NCBI GenBank assembly: GCA_035315065.1
Contig: DATFYM010000048.1
Location: 1-50,686, forward strand
DNA: 50,686 bases
Source: DATFYM01 sp035315065
Lineage (GTDB): Bacteria; Acidobacteriota; Terriglobia; UBA7540
Direction of reading: 5' to 3'
Numbering within the stretch: the first letter of the stretch is position 1; each line of letters starts with the position of its first letter. Below are positions 35,438 through 44,991 of the stretch, piece after piece. The notes beneath the pieces are model-generated. The model was not told where the DNA came from. It made no database searches and was given only the letters and a program-made list of their open reading frames with translations. The position numbers were made by a program, and so were the translations under genes.

Positions 35438-38188
35438 CTAACTATAAAGGAACTCTCCGGTTTCGCCAATCGCGACGTGAATGCGCTCCATGGGCTCGCC
35501 TTCTGCCATCCGCCCCAGCAACTGCCGAGATATCTCCGGCAGTAGAGTGTTGGTCAAAATGTTGTCCACGTTGCGAGCGCCGCTTTCAACTTCGGTGCAG
35601 CGCTTGGCCACTTCGTTGACCAAAGTGTCGTCGTAAGTCAGATCGATCTTGTGATTTTCGTGGATCCGTCGCTTGATCTTGCCCAGCTTCAAGTTGATGA
35701 TCAGTTTCATGCTCTCGTCACGAATCGGAAAATAGGGAATGATAACCAGCCGGCCGAGGAGGGCGGGCTTGAATATCTTGTTCAGCTCGGGCTTGAGCGC
35801 CTTCACCAAGCCGTCCGCGCTGGGCGTCGTCTCCGGGTCGGCACAAAGCTTGGCCATCGTGTCGGTACCGGCGTTCGTGGTGAGGATGATGATGGTGTTC
35901 TTGAAGTCGATGTCGCGGCCCTCGCCGTCTTCCATCATACCCTTGTCGAACACCTGGTAGAAAAGCTCCATCACGTCGGGATGTGCCTTTTCGACCTCGT
36001 CCAGCAGCACCACGGCGTAAGGCCGGCGGCGGACCGCTTCCGTCAGCACGCCGCCCTCACCGTAGCCAACATAGCCGGGGGGCGAGCCCTTCAAGGTCGA
36101 AACGGTGTGGGCTTCTTGAAACTCCGACATGTTGATAGTAATGAGATTGCGCTCGCCGCCATAGAGCAAGTCGGAGAGCGCCAGGGCGGTTTCGGTCTTA
36201 CCGACGCCGCTCGGCCCCACCAGCAGGAAGACGCCGATAGGCTTGTTCGGATCGTCCAGCCGGGCGCGCGCGGTTGAGATGCGCTGGCTGATAAGTTCCA
36301 GCGCGTGCATCTGCCCGATCACCCGCTGGCCGAGAAGGGAAGGCAGGGAAAGAACCGTGGAAATCTCGTCCTTCATCATCTTTCCCGCAGGAATTCCGGT
36401 CCAAGCCGATATGACTTCCCCGATAATCTGCCCGTCGACGGCGACGCGGATCATCGGTGTCTCGCCCTGGAGGGCCGCTAGCTCGCCTTCAGCCTTAGCG
36501 AGCTCGACGCGCAAGGCGCCGAGATCAACCGCGGGTTTTGGAGCTTCGGCGGTGGCCGTCGCCGTGGCGGGGGCAGCGGCGCCCGGGCCGTCACCCACGG
36601 CGGCTGTGGCGCTGGCAGGCGGAACCCCGGCAGGCGGGGGCGAGGTGCCCGCGCTCCCGGAGACGCTGCCACCTTCGAGCTGCGTGCGGATCTCGCGAAT
36701 TCGCGTTACGAGATCCCGCTCTTTTTCGAAGCGCGCCCGCAAGCCCGCCAAGCGCGACTCGGTTTCGCCCTTCTTCAGGGCAATCTCCCCCAGCCTTTCC
36801 CGATGGTCCGCTCCGACGGCGGCCTCGCGCTCCAGGATGCGCTGCTGGACGGCGAGGTCGTCGATTAGCCGGACGCAGTCTTCGATGGCCGGCGGGGTGG
36901 CGCTCTGTCCGAGAGCCAGCCGCGCGCAGGCGGTGTCCAGCACGCTGACGGCCTTGTCCGGGAGCTGGCGTCCGGCCAGATAGCGGTGCGACAGGTGGAC
37001 GGCCGCGGTTAGTCCCTCATCCAGAATTCGGACCTTGTGGTGTTTCTCCAGAGAAGGGACAATGCCGCGCATCATCGTCATGCACTGAGTCTCGATGGGC
37101 TCTTCCACCTTAACCACCTGGAAGCGCCTCGCCAGCGCCGGATCCTTTTCGAAATACTTCTTGTACTCGGACCAAGTGGTGGCGGCAACGGTTCGCAGCT
37201 CTCCGCGAGCCAAAGCCGGTTTCAGAAGATTGGCGGCGTCGCCCTGACCTGCTTGTCCCCCTGCGCCGATCATCGTATGAGCTTCGTCGATGAACAAGAT
37301 GATGGGTGTGGGTGAGGCCTTGACTTCCTCGATCAAACCCTTCAGGCGGTTTTCGAATTCGCCCTTGATACCAGCGCCGGCTTGGAGCAAAGCCAGGTCC
37401 AGCGTCCGCACGGTGACGTTACGAAGCGGTGGCGGCACGTCACCCTCGGCGACGCGCAAAGCAAATCCTTCCACCACAGCCGTCTTGCCCACCCCAGCTT
37501 CCCCGGTCAGGATAGGGTTATTCTGCCGCCGGCGCATGAGGATGTCGATGACTTGGCGAATCTCGAAGTCCCGCCCTAACACGGGATCGAGTTTCCCGGT
37601 CTTGGCCTTCTCCGTAAGATTGACCGTGTACTGCTCCAAGTTGGGAGCTTTGCCGCCGGCTCGCGGTCCGGCTGAAGCGACACCAGCCCCTGCAGCCACG
37701 GCGGCAGCAGCCTGGGCCTCTTCGCTTGAACTTGAGACAATCGAGACGAAATCCTTGCGCAGAGCCTCCACCTGAACCTTCTGAAACTCGCGGCTTACGT
37801 CGCGCATCAGCCGCGCCAGGTCATCGTTCGTCGCCAGGGCGAGGATCGTGAAACCGGTGCGGACCTGAGCGGCGCCATAATCAATCGAGCCGATGGTCCA
37901 GGCTTCCGTCATCATCTTGATCAGCGTTGGGCTGAGCGCCGGCGTGCGGGCGTTGCCGGACTTCAACCGATCGAGTGCCCGGGCAAGCTCGCCCGTGAAT
38001 CTCGAGCCGTCAACTTCGAAATGTTTGAAAATCGACGCGGCGTCGTTGCTCGAGGAGTCGAGCAGTTTCATGAGGTAATGCTCGATCTCGATATCGTAAT
38101 GGGTGCGTGCCAGGCACAGTCCAGCCGCCGCCTCGAGCGTGCCCCGAGTCGTGTCGTTGAGTTTTCCAATCAGAGCCTTCAGGTTCAC
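35438..38188 (-). CDS. tssH: TssH/ClpV AAA+ ATPase, sheath recycling
   Basis: 916 residues, GTG start with a GAGGA site. The N-terminal Clp-N domain (1-150) binds contracted sheath. AAA1 has Walker A GEAGVGKT (229-236) and Walker B ILFIDEAH (297-304). AAA2 has Walker A GPSGVGKT (658-665). The protein disassembles contracted TssB/TssC sheath. The coiled-coil middle domain is interrupted by a Pro/Ala/Thr-rich stretch at about 505-552, which is not typical of ClpV. It lies downstream of the M35-like gene (131-base gap). Confidence 0.96.
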   Translation of the reverse strand: MNLKALIGKLNDTTRGTLEAAAGLCLARTHYDIEIEHYLMKLLDSSSNDAASIFKHFEVDGSRFTGELARALDRLKSGNARTPALSPTLIKMMTEAWTIGSIDYGAAQVRTGFTILALATNDDLARLMRDVSREFQKVQVEALRKDFVSIVSSSSEEAQAAAAVAAGAGVASAGPRAGGKAPNLEQYTVNLTEKAKTGKLDPVLGRDFEIRQVIDILMRRRQNNPILTGEAGVGKTAVVEGFALRVAEGDVPPPLRNVTVRTLDLALLQAGAGIKGEFENRLKGLIEEVKASPTPIILFIDEAHTMIGAGGQAGQGDAANLLKPALARGELRTVAATTWSEYKKYFEKDPALARRFQVVKVEEPIETQCMTMMRGIVPSLEKHHKVRILDEGLTAAVHLSHRYLAGRQLPDKAVSVLDTACARLALGQSATPPAIEDCVRLIDDLAVQQRILEREAAVGADHRERLGEIALKKGETESRLAGLRARFEKERDLVTRIREIRTQLEGGSVSGSAGTSPPPAGVPPASATAAVGDGPGAAAPATATATAEAPKPAVDLGALRVELAKAEGELAALQGETPMIRVAVDGQIIGEVISAWTGIPAGKMMKDEISTVLSLPSLLGQRVIGQMHALELISQRISTARARLDDPNKPIGVFLLVGPSGVGKTETALALSDLLYGGERNLITINMSEFQEAHTVSTLKGSPPGYVGYGEGGVLTEAVRRRPYAVVLLDEVEKAHPDVMELFYQVFDKGMMEDGEGRDIDFKNTIIILTTNAGTDTMAKLCADPETTPSADGLVKALKPELNKIFKPALLGRLVIIPYFPIRDESMKLIINLKLGKIKRRIHENHKIDLTYDDTLVNEVAKRCTEVESGARNVDNILTNTLLPEISRQLLGRMAEGEPMERIHVAIGETGEFLYS

Positions 38189-38319
38189 GGTGGTCCTCTT
38201 CCTCGTGGCTAAGGTGGTAGTACGCTGTCCTCCGAATCATGTCCCTATTGCGATTGGGATGGCCCCTCTCGTCGGTCGGAGTTTCCCTCGGGAGCTCCTG
38301 TTCATGTACCCATTAGCCG

Positions 38320-38940
38320 TCAGCTCTTGAAATTAGCGCAGAAAAAGCCGTAATTCTCGGCGTTCTGCGAAGCTCGCATTGCACTCTCCCCAGCCAGCGT
38401 GAAGGCCAGGGTGTCGTAGGCAGCTCGTCCGTCCGCAAGCGTTCGGTCAAACGTGTTTGCGATAAGATGCGAAAACTCATGGATAAACGTGCCAATGAGG
38501 TTTTGTTTGGTCGTCGACAAGATTGTCTGCCTAGACATCATCAAGGGGCAGATCGTCATCACAAAAGCGTTCGAGTTGATGTCGCTGATGGTTGGTATCG
38601 CGGGGGAGGCAGCATCCGGACTTGCTGCATCCTGCCAGGATGCGAGGTTGGGGGGGAAGGCCTCAGCATTCTTTCCTGCAGTACAGTTCACGTTGTACTG
38701 GAACGTAATTTTTGCAGAGCTCATCGCATATGCCATGCCATGAACCCTGGATTTGATCTCATCGATCTGCTGCGCCGCTGGGGCACCGAAGCACTTCGTG
38801 AACCATTCGTGCTGAGCATTATCCAGACCTTTCGTCAGAGCCGCGTTCGCCTTGCTGATCGCCGTTGAGGCATCGGAGGCCAACCGTCTTATTTGGGCCT
38901 CGAAGGCCTTGTCCTGCACGGCTACCGTCCATTTTGACAC
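38320..38940 (-). CDS. M35 (deuterolysin/aspzincin)-like metallopeptidase, putative effector inside the T6SS core operon
   Basis: 206 residues from the GTG at 38940 (AGGGGGTGA site 5 bases upstream); a GTG two codons earlier is possible. Near the C-terminus is FIHEFSHL (His154, Glu155, His158), then NTFD and 'ADGRAAYD', then ENYGFFC. This is the HExxH + T-x-D order and the terminal Asn-x-Tyr-x-(Y/F)-F pattern of M35 peptidases, in which Asp is the third zinc ligand. No signal peptide. The first about 70 residues are helical. It is not a known structural T6SS component, yet lies 12 bases after tssG and before tssH. It could be a Hcp- or VgrG-loaded effector. The peptidase call is fairly firm; the role is inferred. 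Confidence 0.75.
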   Translation of the reverse strand: MSKWTVAVQDKAFEAQIRRLASDASTAISKANAALTKGLDNAQHEWFTKCFGAPAAQQIDEIKSRVHGMAYAMSSAKITFQYNVNCTAGKNAEAFPPNLASWQDAASPDAASPAIPTISDINSNAFVMTICPLMMSRQTILSTTKQNLIGTFIHEFSHLIANTFDRTLADGRAAYDTLAFTLAGESAMRASQNAENYGFFCANFKS

Positions 38941-38952
38941 GATCACACCCCC

Positions 38953-40014
38953 TTATAATGATTTCGGCGCGCACGCACCCTCCAGCGTGAGGACGGCATC
39001 ATCCGGATCCCGTCCAAAGGGCGCGGACTTCACCCATGATACCCACCCGAGCCGTGGGCCGGCTGCCTCATCCGCTCCAAGTTCGCAGCCCGGGACCCGC
39101 TCGCGTTCGAGTATCAGTTTAACTTCAAAATCGAATTCCTGGTTTGAAAAGAACCGTACCCAGGCTTGCAAAGGTTCCCAGCACGAGCCATCGGGCAGAA
39201 AGTCCAAATACCTTTCGAGACTCAGCGGCCCTAGGATGATCCGCACCCTGGACTGTTGGTTCCAGACTTCGTCGCCGACCACGGCACCGAGACCCAGTTG
39301 CTCGCTCTCGCTCGCACCCTCGGACAGGCAGCACTGGGTGTCCGGATCCAGGTGGTACCAGCCTCCGGCAAACTGCTCGATCTCCACCGGCACGTCAAAG
39401 TAGTCCGTGAGGATCTGGCGCAAGTTCTCGGCGCAGCGGGGACGCTGAGTCAACAGACCGGAATAGTAAACAAGCGCCTCATCCGGGACGGCCTGTCGAC
39501 CCTGCAAGCCGTCCGTACCCAACCCCACCAAGCTGAGAAGTTCTTGGAAAAAACGATTTCGCTCGCCCCGCCCGTAGGCGGCGTCGAAGCGGTACTTGCT
39601 CCAGGCCTGATAGAAAAGAGAGATAATACGGTGGTTGAAAATGTCGAGGAAGTCGCGAGTTGATCGGTCAGAGGCTCGCAGCCTCTCGATGATCAGGGAC
39701 GTGTAAGGATTCGGCAGCACGCCCTCGGGGCCGGTGAGGCCCATGAAATTAACCGTCATACGCGGTGGCCCGTTCTCGGGCCAGTCCAGCGCCTGAATCT
39801 GGCTAGCCGGGAATGCCAGCGATGCGTGAGCGCCGAAGTGCGCCACCTCCTTGGCTGGGGTCTCGAACTGGCCGACTGGCGTCCGCACGGGAAGAAGCTT
39901 TTCCAGTAGACGCACCGCCTGGAAGAAATCAAAGCGGAACGCCTCCTGACGAAGCTTCGCGCCCACTACGGAAGCGGTTAAATCAATACTGACTGTCCCG
40001 CTCTCGGAGGCCAC
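38953..40014 (-). CDS. tssG: TssG baseplate protein
   Basis: 353 residues. It matches the TssG/ImpH family: the N-terminal FRFDFFQAVRLLEKL helix, FGAHASLAFPASQI, MTVNFMGLTGPEGVLP and a NHRIISLFYQAW stretch, with a C-terminal 'RIILGPLSLERYLDFLP'. TssG with two TssF copies forms a baseplate wedge linking the spike to the sheath. The GTG start overlaps the end of tssF by 37 bases, so translation is coupled. Confidence 0.95.
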   Translation of the reverse strand: MASESGTVSIDLTASVVGAKLRQEAFRFDFFQAVRLLEKLLPVRTPVGQFETPAKEVAHFGAHASLAFPASQIQALDWPENGPPRMTVNFMGLTGPEGVLPNPYTSLIIERLRASDRSTRDFLDIFNHRIISLFYQAWSKYRFDAAYGRGERNRFFQELLSLVGLGTDGLQGRQAVPDEALVYYSGLLTQRPRCAENLRQILTDYFDVPVEIEQFAGGWYHLDPDTQCCLSEGASESEQLGLGAVVGDEVWNQQSRVRIILGPLSLERYLDFLPDGSCWEPLQAWVRFFSNQEFDFEVKLILERERVPGCELGADEAAGPRLGWVSWVKSAPFGRDPDDAVLTLEGACAPKSL

Positions 40015-41810
40015 TCTCCCAAAGGCTCCTTTCGCTGGCGGCTTCGGGCCACCAGTTGGCTGAAACTGTTCATTGACACGTAAAGGCCAAAAAATTTTTC
40101 TAGCACGCTGGCAAACAGGTAAACGCCGACACCGGTGAACTGCTCCTCGTCAAATTCCATCTCCACGCGTGTGCCGCGCGCAAAGCTGACGCCGTGTTCG
40201 GAGATCACTCGGCTGAAGTGCCGCCGGCCATTCAGGGCGGTGATTCCACTAATCTGCTTCTTCACGTCGGGCGACTCGGAGAAATCGTAAAGACCAAGAA
40301 TCTTCTGCAAGGCTTCCTTGCCTTGGTCGACCAGTGACAGATAATTGAGGGACAGGTGCGAAATCAGGCACCAGAGAGTCTTTCCTTCCAAAGGAGGGCG
40401 CAACGTGGGGCTGGGCTTGTGCAGCGCCACAATGCGCTTCATCGCTGCTCCGCCCGCCATCTCAAAGTCGCCGCTCTCATTCCCGAACGGCAGCCGGGCG
40501 ACGAGATCCCGATTGGTGCAGGTACACCGAACCGTAACAGTATCGTAGTCGAGTTGCAGCGAGCGAGTTGAGACGTCTACCAGCGACAGAAAGACATCCG
40601 TCCCCTCATCACCCTTACGGGTAGAAGGGCGGCGGCTAACGTACCAATAGGCCGGACTCGCATCCTGAACCGCGTGCCGCTGGGAATACAGGGGTTGATA
40701 GGTAACCGTCTGATGGGTCTCGGGGTCGGTACTGACAACTTCATCCACGGAGTACACCTCCATGGTCTGGCGCCGGCGCGCATCGGGCACGATCGGGTAT
40801 TGGTAGCGGGTCTGGTCGACGAGGATCGGCTCGGCGGTCTGCGCAAACAGGTTGATGATGGGTGTGCATCCCAAACGGAGAGTCCTCGCATCCACCGCGA
40901 CTTCGAGGCGATGATGGCGGTCGTGCTGCTCAAAAGATGCGATCGGGAACAGAATCTCCGCCTTGGATTTGAGTCCGGCTCTTTGCAGCTCGGATAACCC
41001 GTTGAGAGCCAGGAAGAAGAACTTTTCCGGAAAGGCGAAGTACTCCTGCAGCAGACGGTGGCCCACAAACGAGCGCCGCGGATAGGGCAACACAGCCTCA
41101 TCGTCTCCGAAACCCACCGGACGCAGATTCTGGACTGGCAACTCAAGCGGCTGAGCCTTGGGATTCGTAGGGTCGCGCACGATAACACGGGTGCAGTTTC
41201 GACACAGCAGTTCGTAAAGGGCATGGATGACCGGGCCTTCCCCGTTGAGGTAGAAGACGAGAGTATCCATCTCCAGCTTGCCAAAAGTGACATCCGAAAA
41301 ACACTCGAGCTCGACCCGCAAGACAGCGGCCTCGGACCCGCGCAGCGCCGGGCTGACGCGATCCGGTGTCAGCCATTGCGCCTGCGATACCTTCAAGGGC
41401 CACAACGTCGTGTCGTAGCACGTCCGGAACTTGCAAGGGACACCTTCGACAGGCCGGGAATAGAGCACGGTTTCTTTGGGAACCCGCAGGCCGCTGGTCA
41501 GCTTGCCACGCTCCGGGTCGGTTTGAAACTCGGCCACAGACATCGAGGGTATGGGACGCAAGTAGTGAGGGTAGAGAATACTGAGCAGGGCCTCAGTAAT
41601 CTGAGGAAAATCGTCGTCGATGCGCAGGTGGACCCGCGCCGCCAGCAGGGCAAAGGCCTCCAGCATCCGCTCCACGTGGGGATCCCCGCAACGGTCCGGC
41701 TCCAACAACAGCCGTGCGCCAATCTTGGGGTACTTCTCCGCGAACTCGGCTCCCATCTGGCGCAGGAACGTCAGCTCACCTTCGTAGTAGTTCCTCAGCT
41801 CATCGCGCAC
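39978..41810 (-). CDS. tssF: TssF baseplate protein
   Basis: 610 residues, GTG start with GGGAG. The N-terminus RDELRNYYEGELTFLRQMGA with FAEKYPKIGARL, and DPHVERMLEAFALLAARVHL, are hallmark TssF/ImpG sequences. Also visible are LSILYPHYLRPIPSMSV and the C-terminal RGTRVEMEFDEEQFTG with FASVLEKFFGLY. It is a core wedge subunit. It overlaps tssE by 11 bases and tssG by 37. Confidence 0.97.
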   Translation of the reverse strand: MRDELRNYYEGELTFLRQMGAEFAEKYPKIGARLLLEPDRCGDPHVERMLEAFALLAARVHLRIDDDFPQITEALLSILYPHYLRPIPSMSVAEFQTDPERGKLTSGLRVPKETVLYSRPVEGVPCKFRTCYDTTLWPLKVSQAQWLTPDRVSPALRGSEAAVLRVELECFSDVTFGKLEMDTLVFYLNGEGPVIHALYELLCRNCTRVIVRDPTNPKAQPLELPVQNLRPVGFGDDEAVLPYPRRSFVGHRLLQEYFAFPEKFFFLALNGLSELQRAGLKSKAEILFPIASFEQHDRHHRLEVAVDARTLRLGCTPIINLFAQTAEPILVDQTRYQYPIVPDARRRQTMEVYSVDEVVSTDPETHQTVTYQPLYSQRHAVQDASPAYWYVSRRPSTRKGDEGTDVFLSLVDVSTRSLQLDYDTVTVRCTCTNRDLVARLPFGNESGDFEMAGGAAMKRIVALHKPSPTLRPPLEGKTLWCLISHLSLNYLSLVDQGKEALQKILGLYDFSESPDVKKQISGITALNGRRHFSRVISEHGVSFARGTRVEMEFDEEQFTGVGVYLFASVLEKFFGLYVSMNSFSQLVARSRQRKEPLGEWPPRAGQSVLI

Positions 41811-42297
41811 CGTCTTCTCCCTTGACCTCGTACTGCCCCTTGCCGACTTCGAGCATCGTGTCGAAGCGGACCGGCTCCGGCGCCGGGTCCACGTTCAGCA
41901 GCCCTTCAATGACGAAGCGCAGAGTTCGAGAACTATCGCCCATCGGCTCCATTCTCACTTTCACGCGTTTCAGCCGGGGCTCAAAAACGGCGAGGACCGC
42001 CTCCATCTCCCTCACGAGATCGCTTTGGTCGTGAGTCGAGAGCAACGACTTGGAAGAGACATCCGCAAACCCGTAGTGGTAAACCGAGCGAGCCGTTTCC
42101 CGCGCCGAATCGGGAGCCGGATCGATGGTTCGCCTGGTATTGAGCAGCCACTCGAGGTCGCGCTTGAGCGCGGCCTTGAGGGCGCGAAGCGATTGGGCGC
42201 GCGTCAAGGGTACCTCGGCGCTCTGCTTGGGGTCATTATCGATCAGGCGGTCGAGCACGGAGAGCGTGACGGGGCCGCTGGCGTCGCGTCCGGCCAT
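41800..42297 (-). CDS. tssE: TssE, gp25-like baseplate protein
   Basis: 165 residues. The gp25/GPW fold is visible: LSVLDRLIDNDP, then LKRDLEWLLNTRRT, VYHYGFADVSS and the C-terminal EPRLKRVKVRMEP and LRFVIEGLLNVD. It links the baseplate wedge to the first sheath ring. It starts 3 bases after tssA and overlaps tssF by 11 bases. Confidence 0.96.
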   Translation of the reverse strand: MAGRDASGPVTLSVLDRLIDNDPKQSAEVPLTRAQSLRALKAALKRDLEWLLNTRRTIDPAPDSARETARSVYHYGFADVSSKSLLSTHDQSDLVREMEAVLAVFEPRLKRVKVRMEPMGDSSRTLRFVIEGLLNVDPAPEPVRFDTMLEVGKGQYEVKGEDGAR

Positions 42298-42300
42298 GGC

Positions 42301-44124
42301 TTACTTCCCATCTCCCAGCGCCTGAGCGGGGTCGAGGCGGCAGATCCGTTCGAAAAGTTTCTGCCGCTGGGCCGCGTCGTTCTGAATCCTCTGGCTCAGC
42401 TTCATAATGGTCGCCAGCGCGCCCGCGACCAAACCAGGATCTTCCCAGTCGTCGAGCTTGTGCGTCTCAATCGCCGCCGCCAGGTCGTCCAGAATCGGCT
42501 GGGCAATGTTCTGCTTGTTCGTTGAGACACACATTTCCACCAATTGCATTTTGCGACGGAATCGCTCCCTCCCGGAACGCTGCCGCGCGATATCTTTCTG
42601 AAGGATTTCGAAGGCTTTCCTTTCTTGTCCGTCGCGCAGGGCCTGTAACGCCGCGACATACAGGTCGGTAGGCTGACCCGGCCATCTTGAGGCGAACCCG
42701 TCGGCAGGCAGCGAAGTACCAGTTGAGGGCTCAGCGGTGGTGGCCTGAGACGGAGCTTCCTGGCACAGCGACTTTAGCCAAGCCCGCGTCTCTGCATTGG
42801 CCACCGGCGTGTCATCCATGAGGGTGGCGTCCAGTAGTTGCGGAATGTCGGTCACGAGCGCCTTCAGCTCCGAGCGAATCGCCCGAGCGACCGCCTCATA
42901 GTCGCTGCCCAAGGCTTGGCAAGCTTCGATCAAGAAACGCTGCAAATCAAGCCAGGCTCGGCTGCAAGGAAGGGCCATCGCACTCTCCGCGGCCTCGAGC
43001 AACTCCTCCCATTTCTTGTCGAGCGCCAGGCGCTTCAAGTGCTTCCGTAGCTCGGTGGGAGGAGCTTCGAGGGGCGTCGGGTCAGACCGGTCCACCGCGG
43101 CTCGAAGCTCTCCCCAGCGCAACCCGCGCAGCATCAGGTAAGACGCGGGGCTGCGCGGCTCACGCCGTCGCAGAAATGCCGCCGAATCGGCGATTTTGCG
43201 GATAGCTTCAAGGCGGTCGGGAGGTTCGGAGGAGGTTTCAAGCGAAATCAGAACACCAGTACGTACCGGCCCCGGCGCCGCAGATTCAACCCCCGCGCCG
43301 GGAGCCGCCTCGGCGGCTGCCTCGGGCGGCTTCTCCTCGACCGGATCCGGCTCCTTTTCGCGTTTTTTCTGAAGCAATCCATGAACAACTTGGCGCGTCC
43401 GTTCCAGGGTCTCTCGCAGGTCGACCATCGAGGGCCGAGCATCCACAACAGGGAATCTAGCCTCGCATTGGCCTCTTAGCTGGTCAAGAATCTGCAGGCA
43501 TTGGTCGAGCGACTTCTCGGCATCGACATAGAACACCTTGGGGCTTCCCTCGAAATACTTATCGAAGTCCTCGGGAGTGACCCTGCCTGCCGCGATTCTT
43601 TCTGCCCTCGTCTTCTTATCGTCAGCGGTCTTCGTTTCACGCTCATACTTCACCACATCACGCGCATAGAGGCAGTCTGCGAGACCGTACGGTTGCTTCG
43701 CAACGATCGGAACGTTTCTCACCGCGACATCGAGCCCTTTGCCGACAAACTCCAGCGGGCCAGTCCTCGGCTCCAAATCGCCGTCTTCGATTTCGGGATA
43801 GAGGGTGTCCCAAAACTTCTCTAACAAGCCCTGGCACAGGGCGAGCCCGTCCCGTAATCCGGGAAAGCCCTGCTCTTTGACCAGCGCCTCGGTAAGCCAG
43901 GCCGCCAGCCACAAGTCCTTGGTCTGCTTGGTGAGAGCTTCGGTGCTGAGCTTGATCACCAGCTTGTTGTCTGCCACTTTGCGGTCGGCTTCGGCCATCC
44001 CAGGGGGAGGAACCTTTTCCTCGCGCCGGGCTTCGTTGATGACGTCGTAGAGGGTATAACGGAGGTTGACGCCGCTGGGCTTGGCTTCCTCGATGGGATT
44101 CAGCAGATCGTCTGGGAAAGGCAT
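42301..44124 (-). CDS. tssA: TssA (ImpA_N-domain) cap protein
   Basis: 607 residues, ATG start. The ImpA N-terminal domain (about 1-190) shows LLNPIEEAKPSGVNLRYT, VADNKLVIKLSTEALTK, DLWLAAWLTEALV and GLLEKFWDTLYPE with DGDLEPRTGP. The middle linker is charged and Pro-rich. The C-terminal half is helical (VTDIPQLLDATLMDD and later TPR-like helices). TssA caps the growing sheath or joins the baseplate to it. It sits between tagJ/impE (6-base gap) and tssE (3-base gap). Confidence 0.94.
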   Translation of the reverse strand: MPFPDDLLNPIEEAKPSGVNLRYTLYDVINEARREEKVPPPGMAEADRKVADNKLVIKLSTEALTKQTKDLWLAAWLTEALVKEQGFPGLRDGLALCQGLLEKFWDTLYPEIEDGDLEPRTGPLEFVGKGLDVAVRNVPIVAKQPYGLADCLYARDVVKYERETKTADDKKTRAERIAAGRVTPEDFDKYFEGSPKVFYVDAEKSLDQCLQILDQLRGQCEARFPVVDARPSMVDLRETLERTRQVVHGLLQKKREKEPDPVEEKPPEAAAEAAPGAGVESAAPGPVRTGVLISLETSSEPPDRLEAIRKIADSAAFLRRREPRSPASYLMLRGLRWGELRAAVDRSDPTPLEAPPTELRKHLKRLALDKKWEELLEAAESAMALPCSRAWLDLQRFLIEACQALGSDYEAVARAIRSELKALVTDIPQLLDATLMDDTPVANAETRAWLKSLCQEAPSQATTAEPSTGTSLPADGFASRWPGQPTDLYVAALQALRDGQERKAFEILQKDIARQRSGRERFRRKMQLVEMCVSTNKQNIAQPILDDLAAAIETHKLDDWEDPGLVAGALATIMKLSQRIQNDAAQRQKLFERICRLDPAQALGDGK

Positions 44125-44130
44125 AGTTTG

Positions 44131-44853
44131 TCAAACTTCCACAGGAGCCGAGGTGAACTCCAACGAGCGCAGTTCGAGAAATGGGATCTCCTCGTCATCC
44201 ACCAGCCACATCTTCTGGCCGAAAGGGACCTCCTCATCGTATCCGTCACGCTGCTCCCATACAGTTGCCCGTCCCAGCCGAACGGCATCATCGGAGTGCT
44301 GCCAAGAGAACGGAGCAAGCACCGGGAGCAATACCTCGCCGAGCTCAGCCCCTTTGAACGAGGGCGTTGTGCGAACCGCCGCCGGCGTCCACAGGAGATC
44401 CCTCAGCCGCTTTGGAGGTTCGATGTGAACTGCGGCCACGTGCTCAAGGGAAAGCAACAGGTAGGCGCCCGCCGCAAAAAGTTCGAGTCGGGCTCCAATC
44501 CTGGGATCGGCGTCCGAAAAAGAGACGAACGGCTTGCCATTGAACGTGCCCGCAGGAGCCTGCTCAGGAGAGCCCGGGCGCTTCGGATAGTCTCCGCGGG
44601 CGAAAAGGTCCTGCCGCTGTCGCTCGGCGTAGAGCGCGCTGCGATAAAGCAGAACCCCTATCTCACTCGACGGTCCCGCTTGACCCAGCACCTCGAGTTG
44701 CTTGTCCGCCCGCTCGTACTCTCCCGCGAAACATAACAGCTCGAAGAGAAATGTGCGGCGGCGCGCGTCAGCCGGATTGTCTCGGACTTCGGCACTCAGA
44801 GCCTTCAGCGCGTCAGCCAACCTGCCGGCTCGAAACAACTCTTGGGAGTTCAT
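44131..44853 (-). CDS. tagJ: TagJ/ImpE-family T6SS accessory protein
   Basis: 240 residues, ATG start. A TPR-like N-terminal third (LFRAGRLADALKALSAEVRD, then RRRTFLFELLCFAGEYERAD) is followed by FVSFSDADPRIGARLELFAA, 'LRDLLWTPAAVRT' and LPVLAPFSW, as in ImpE/TagJ. TagJ binds TssB and helps ClpV find sheath. It lies 6 bases before tssA and 217 bases after hcp, with two hairpins in the gap. Confidence 0.9.
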   Translation of the reverse strand: MNSQELFRAGRLADALKALSAEVRDNPADARRRTFLFELLCFAGEYERADKQLEVLGQAGPSSEIGVLLYRSALYAERQRQDLFARGDYPKRPGSPEQAPAGTFNGKPFVSFSDADPRIGARLELFAAGAYLLLSLEHVAAVHIEPPKRLRDLLWTPAAVRTTPSFKGAELGEVLLPVLAPFSWQHSDDAVRLGRATVWEQRDGYDEEVPFGQKMWLVDDEEIPFLELRSLEFTSAPVEV

Positions 44854-44875
44854 CCCGGCTCTCCATTAGGACAAA

Positions 44876-44921
44876 AGCGCCCCCGCCGAGGGGAAAGCTC
44901 GGCCATGAGGACAAGGGCGCT
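44876..44921 (-). other. Nested stem-loop upstream of tagJ
   Basis: AGCGCCC (44876-44882) pairs with GGGCGCT (44915-44921), and inside it GCCGAG (44885-44890) pairs with CTCGGC (44898-44903). It lies 22 bases upstream of the tagJ start, so it may shape mRNA stability or translation in the hcp-tagJ gap. Confidence 0.5.
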
Positions 44922-44991
44922 CTGGCAGTAGCGGTCAACTCAGCCCCAGCGGGCAGTAGTCATACGCCGCCGCGAGGTATCTTCCCATCAA

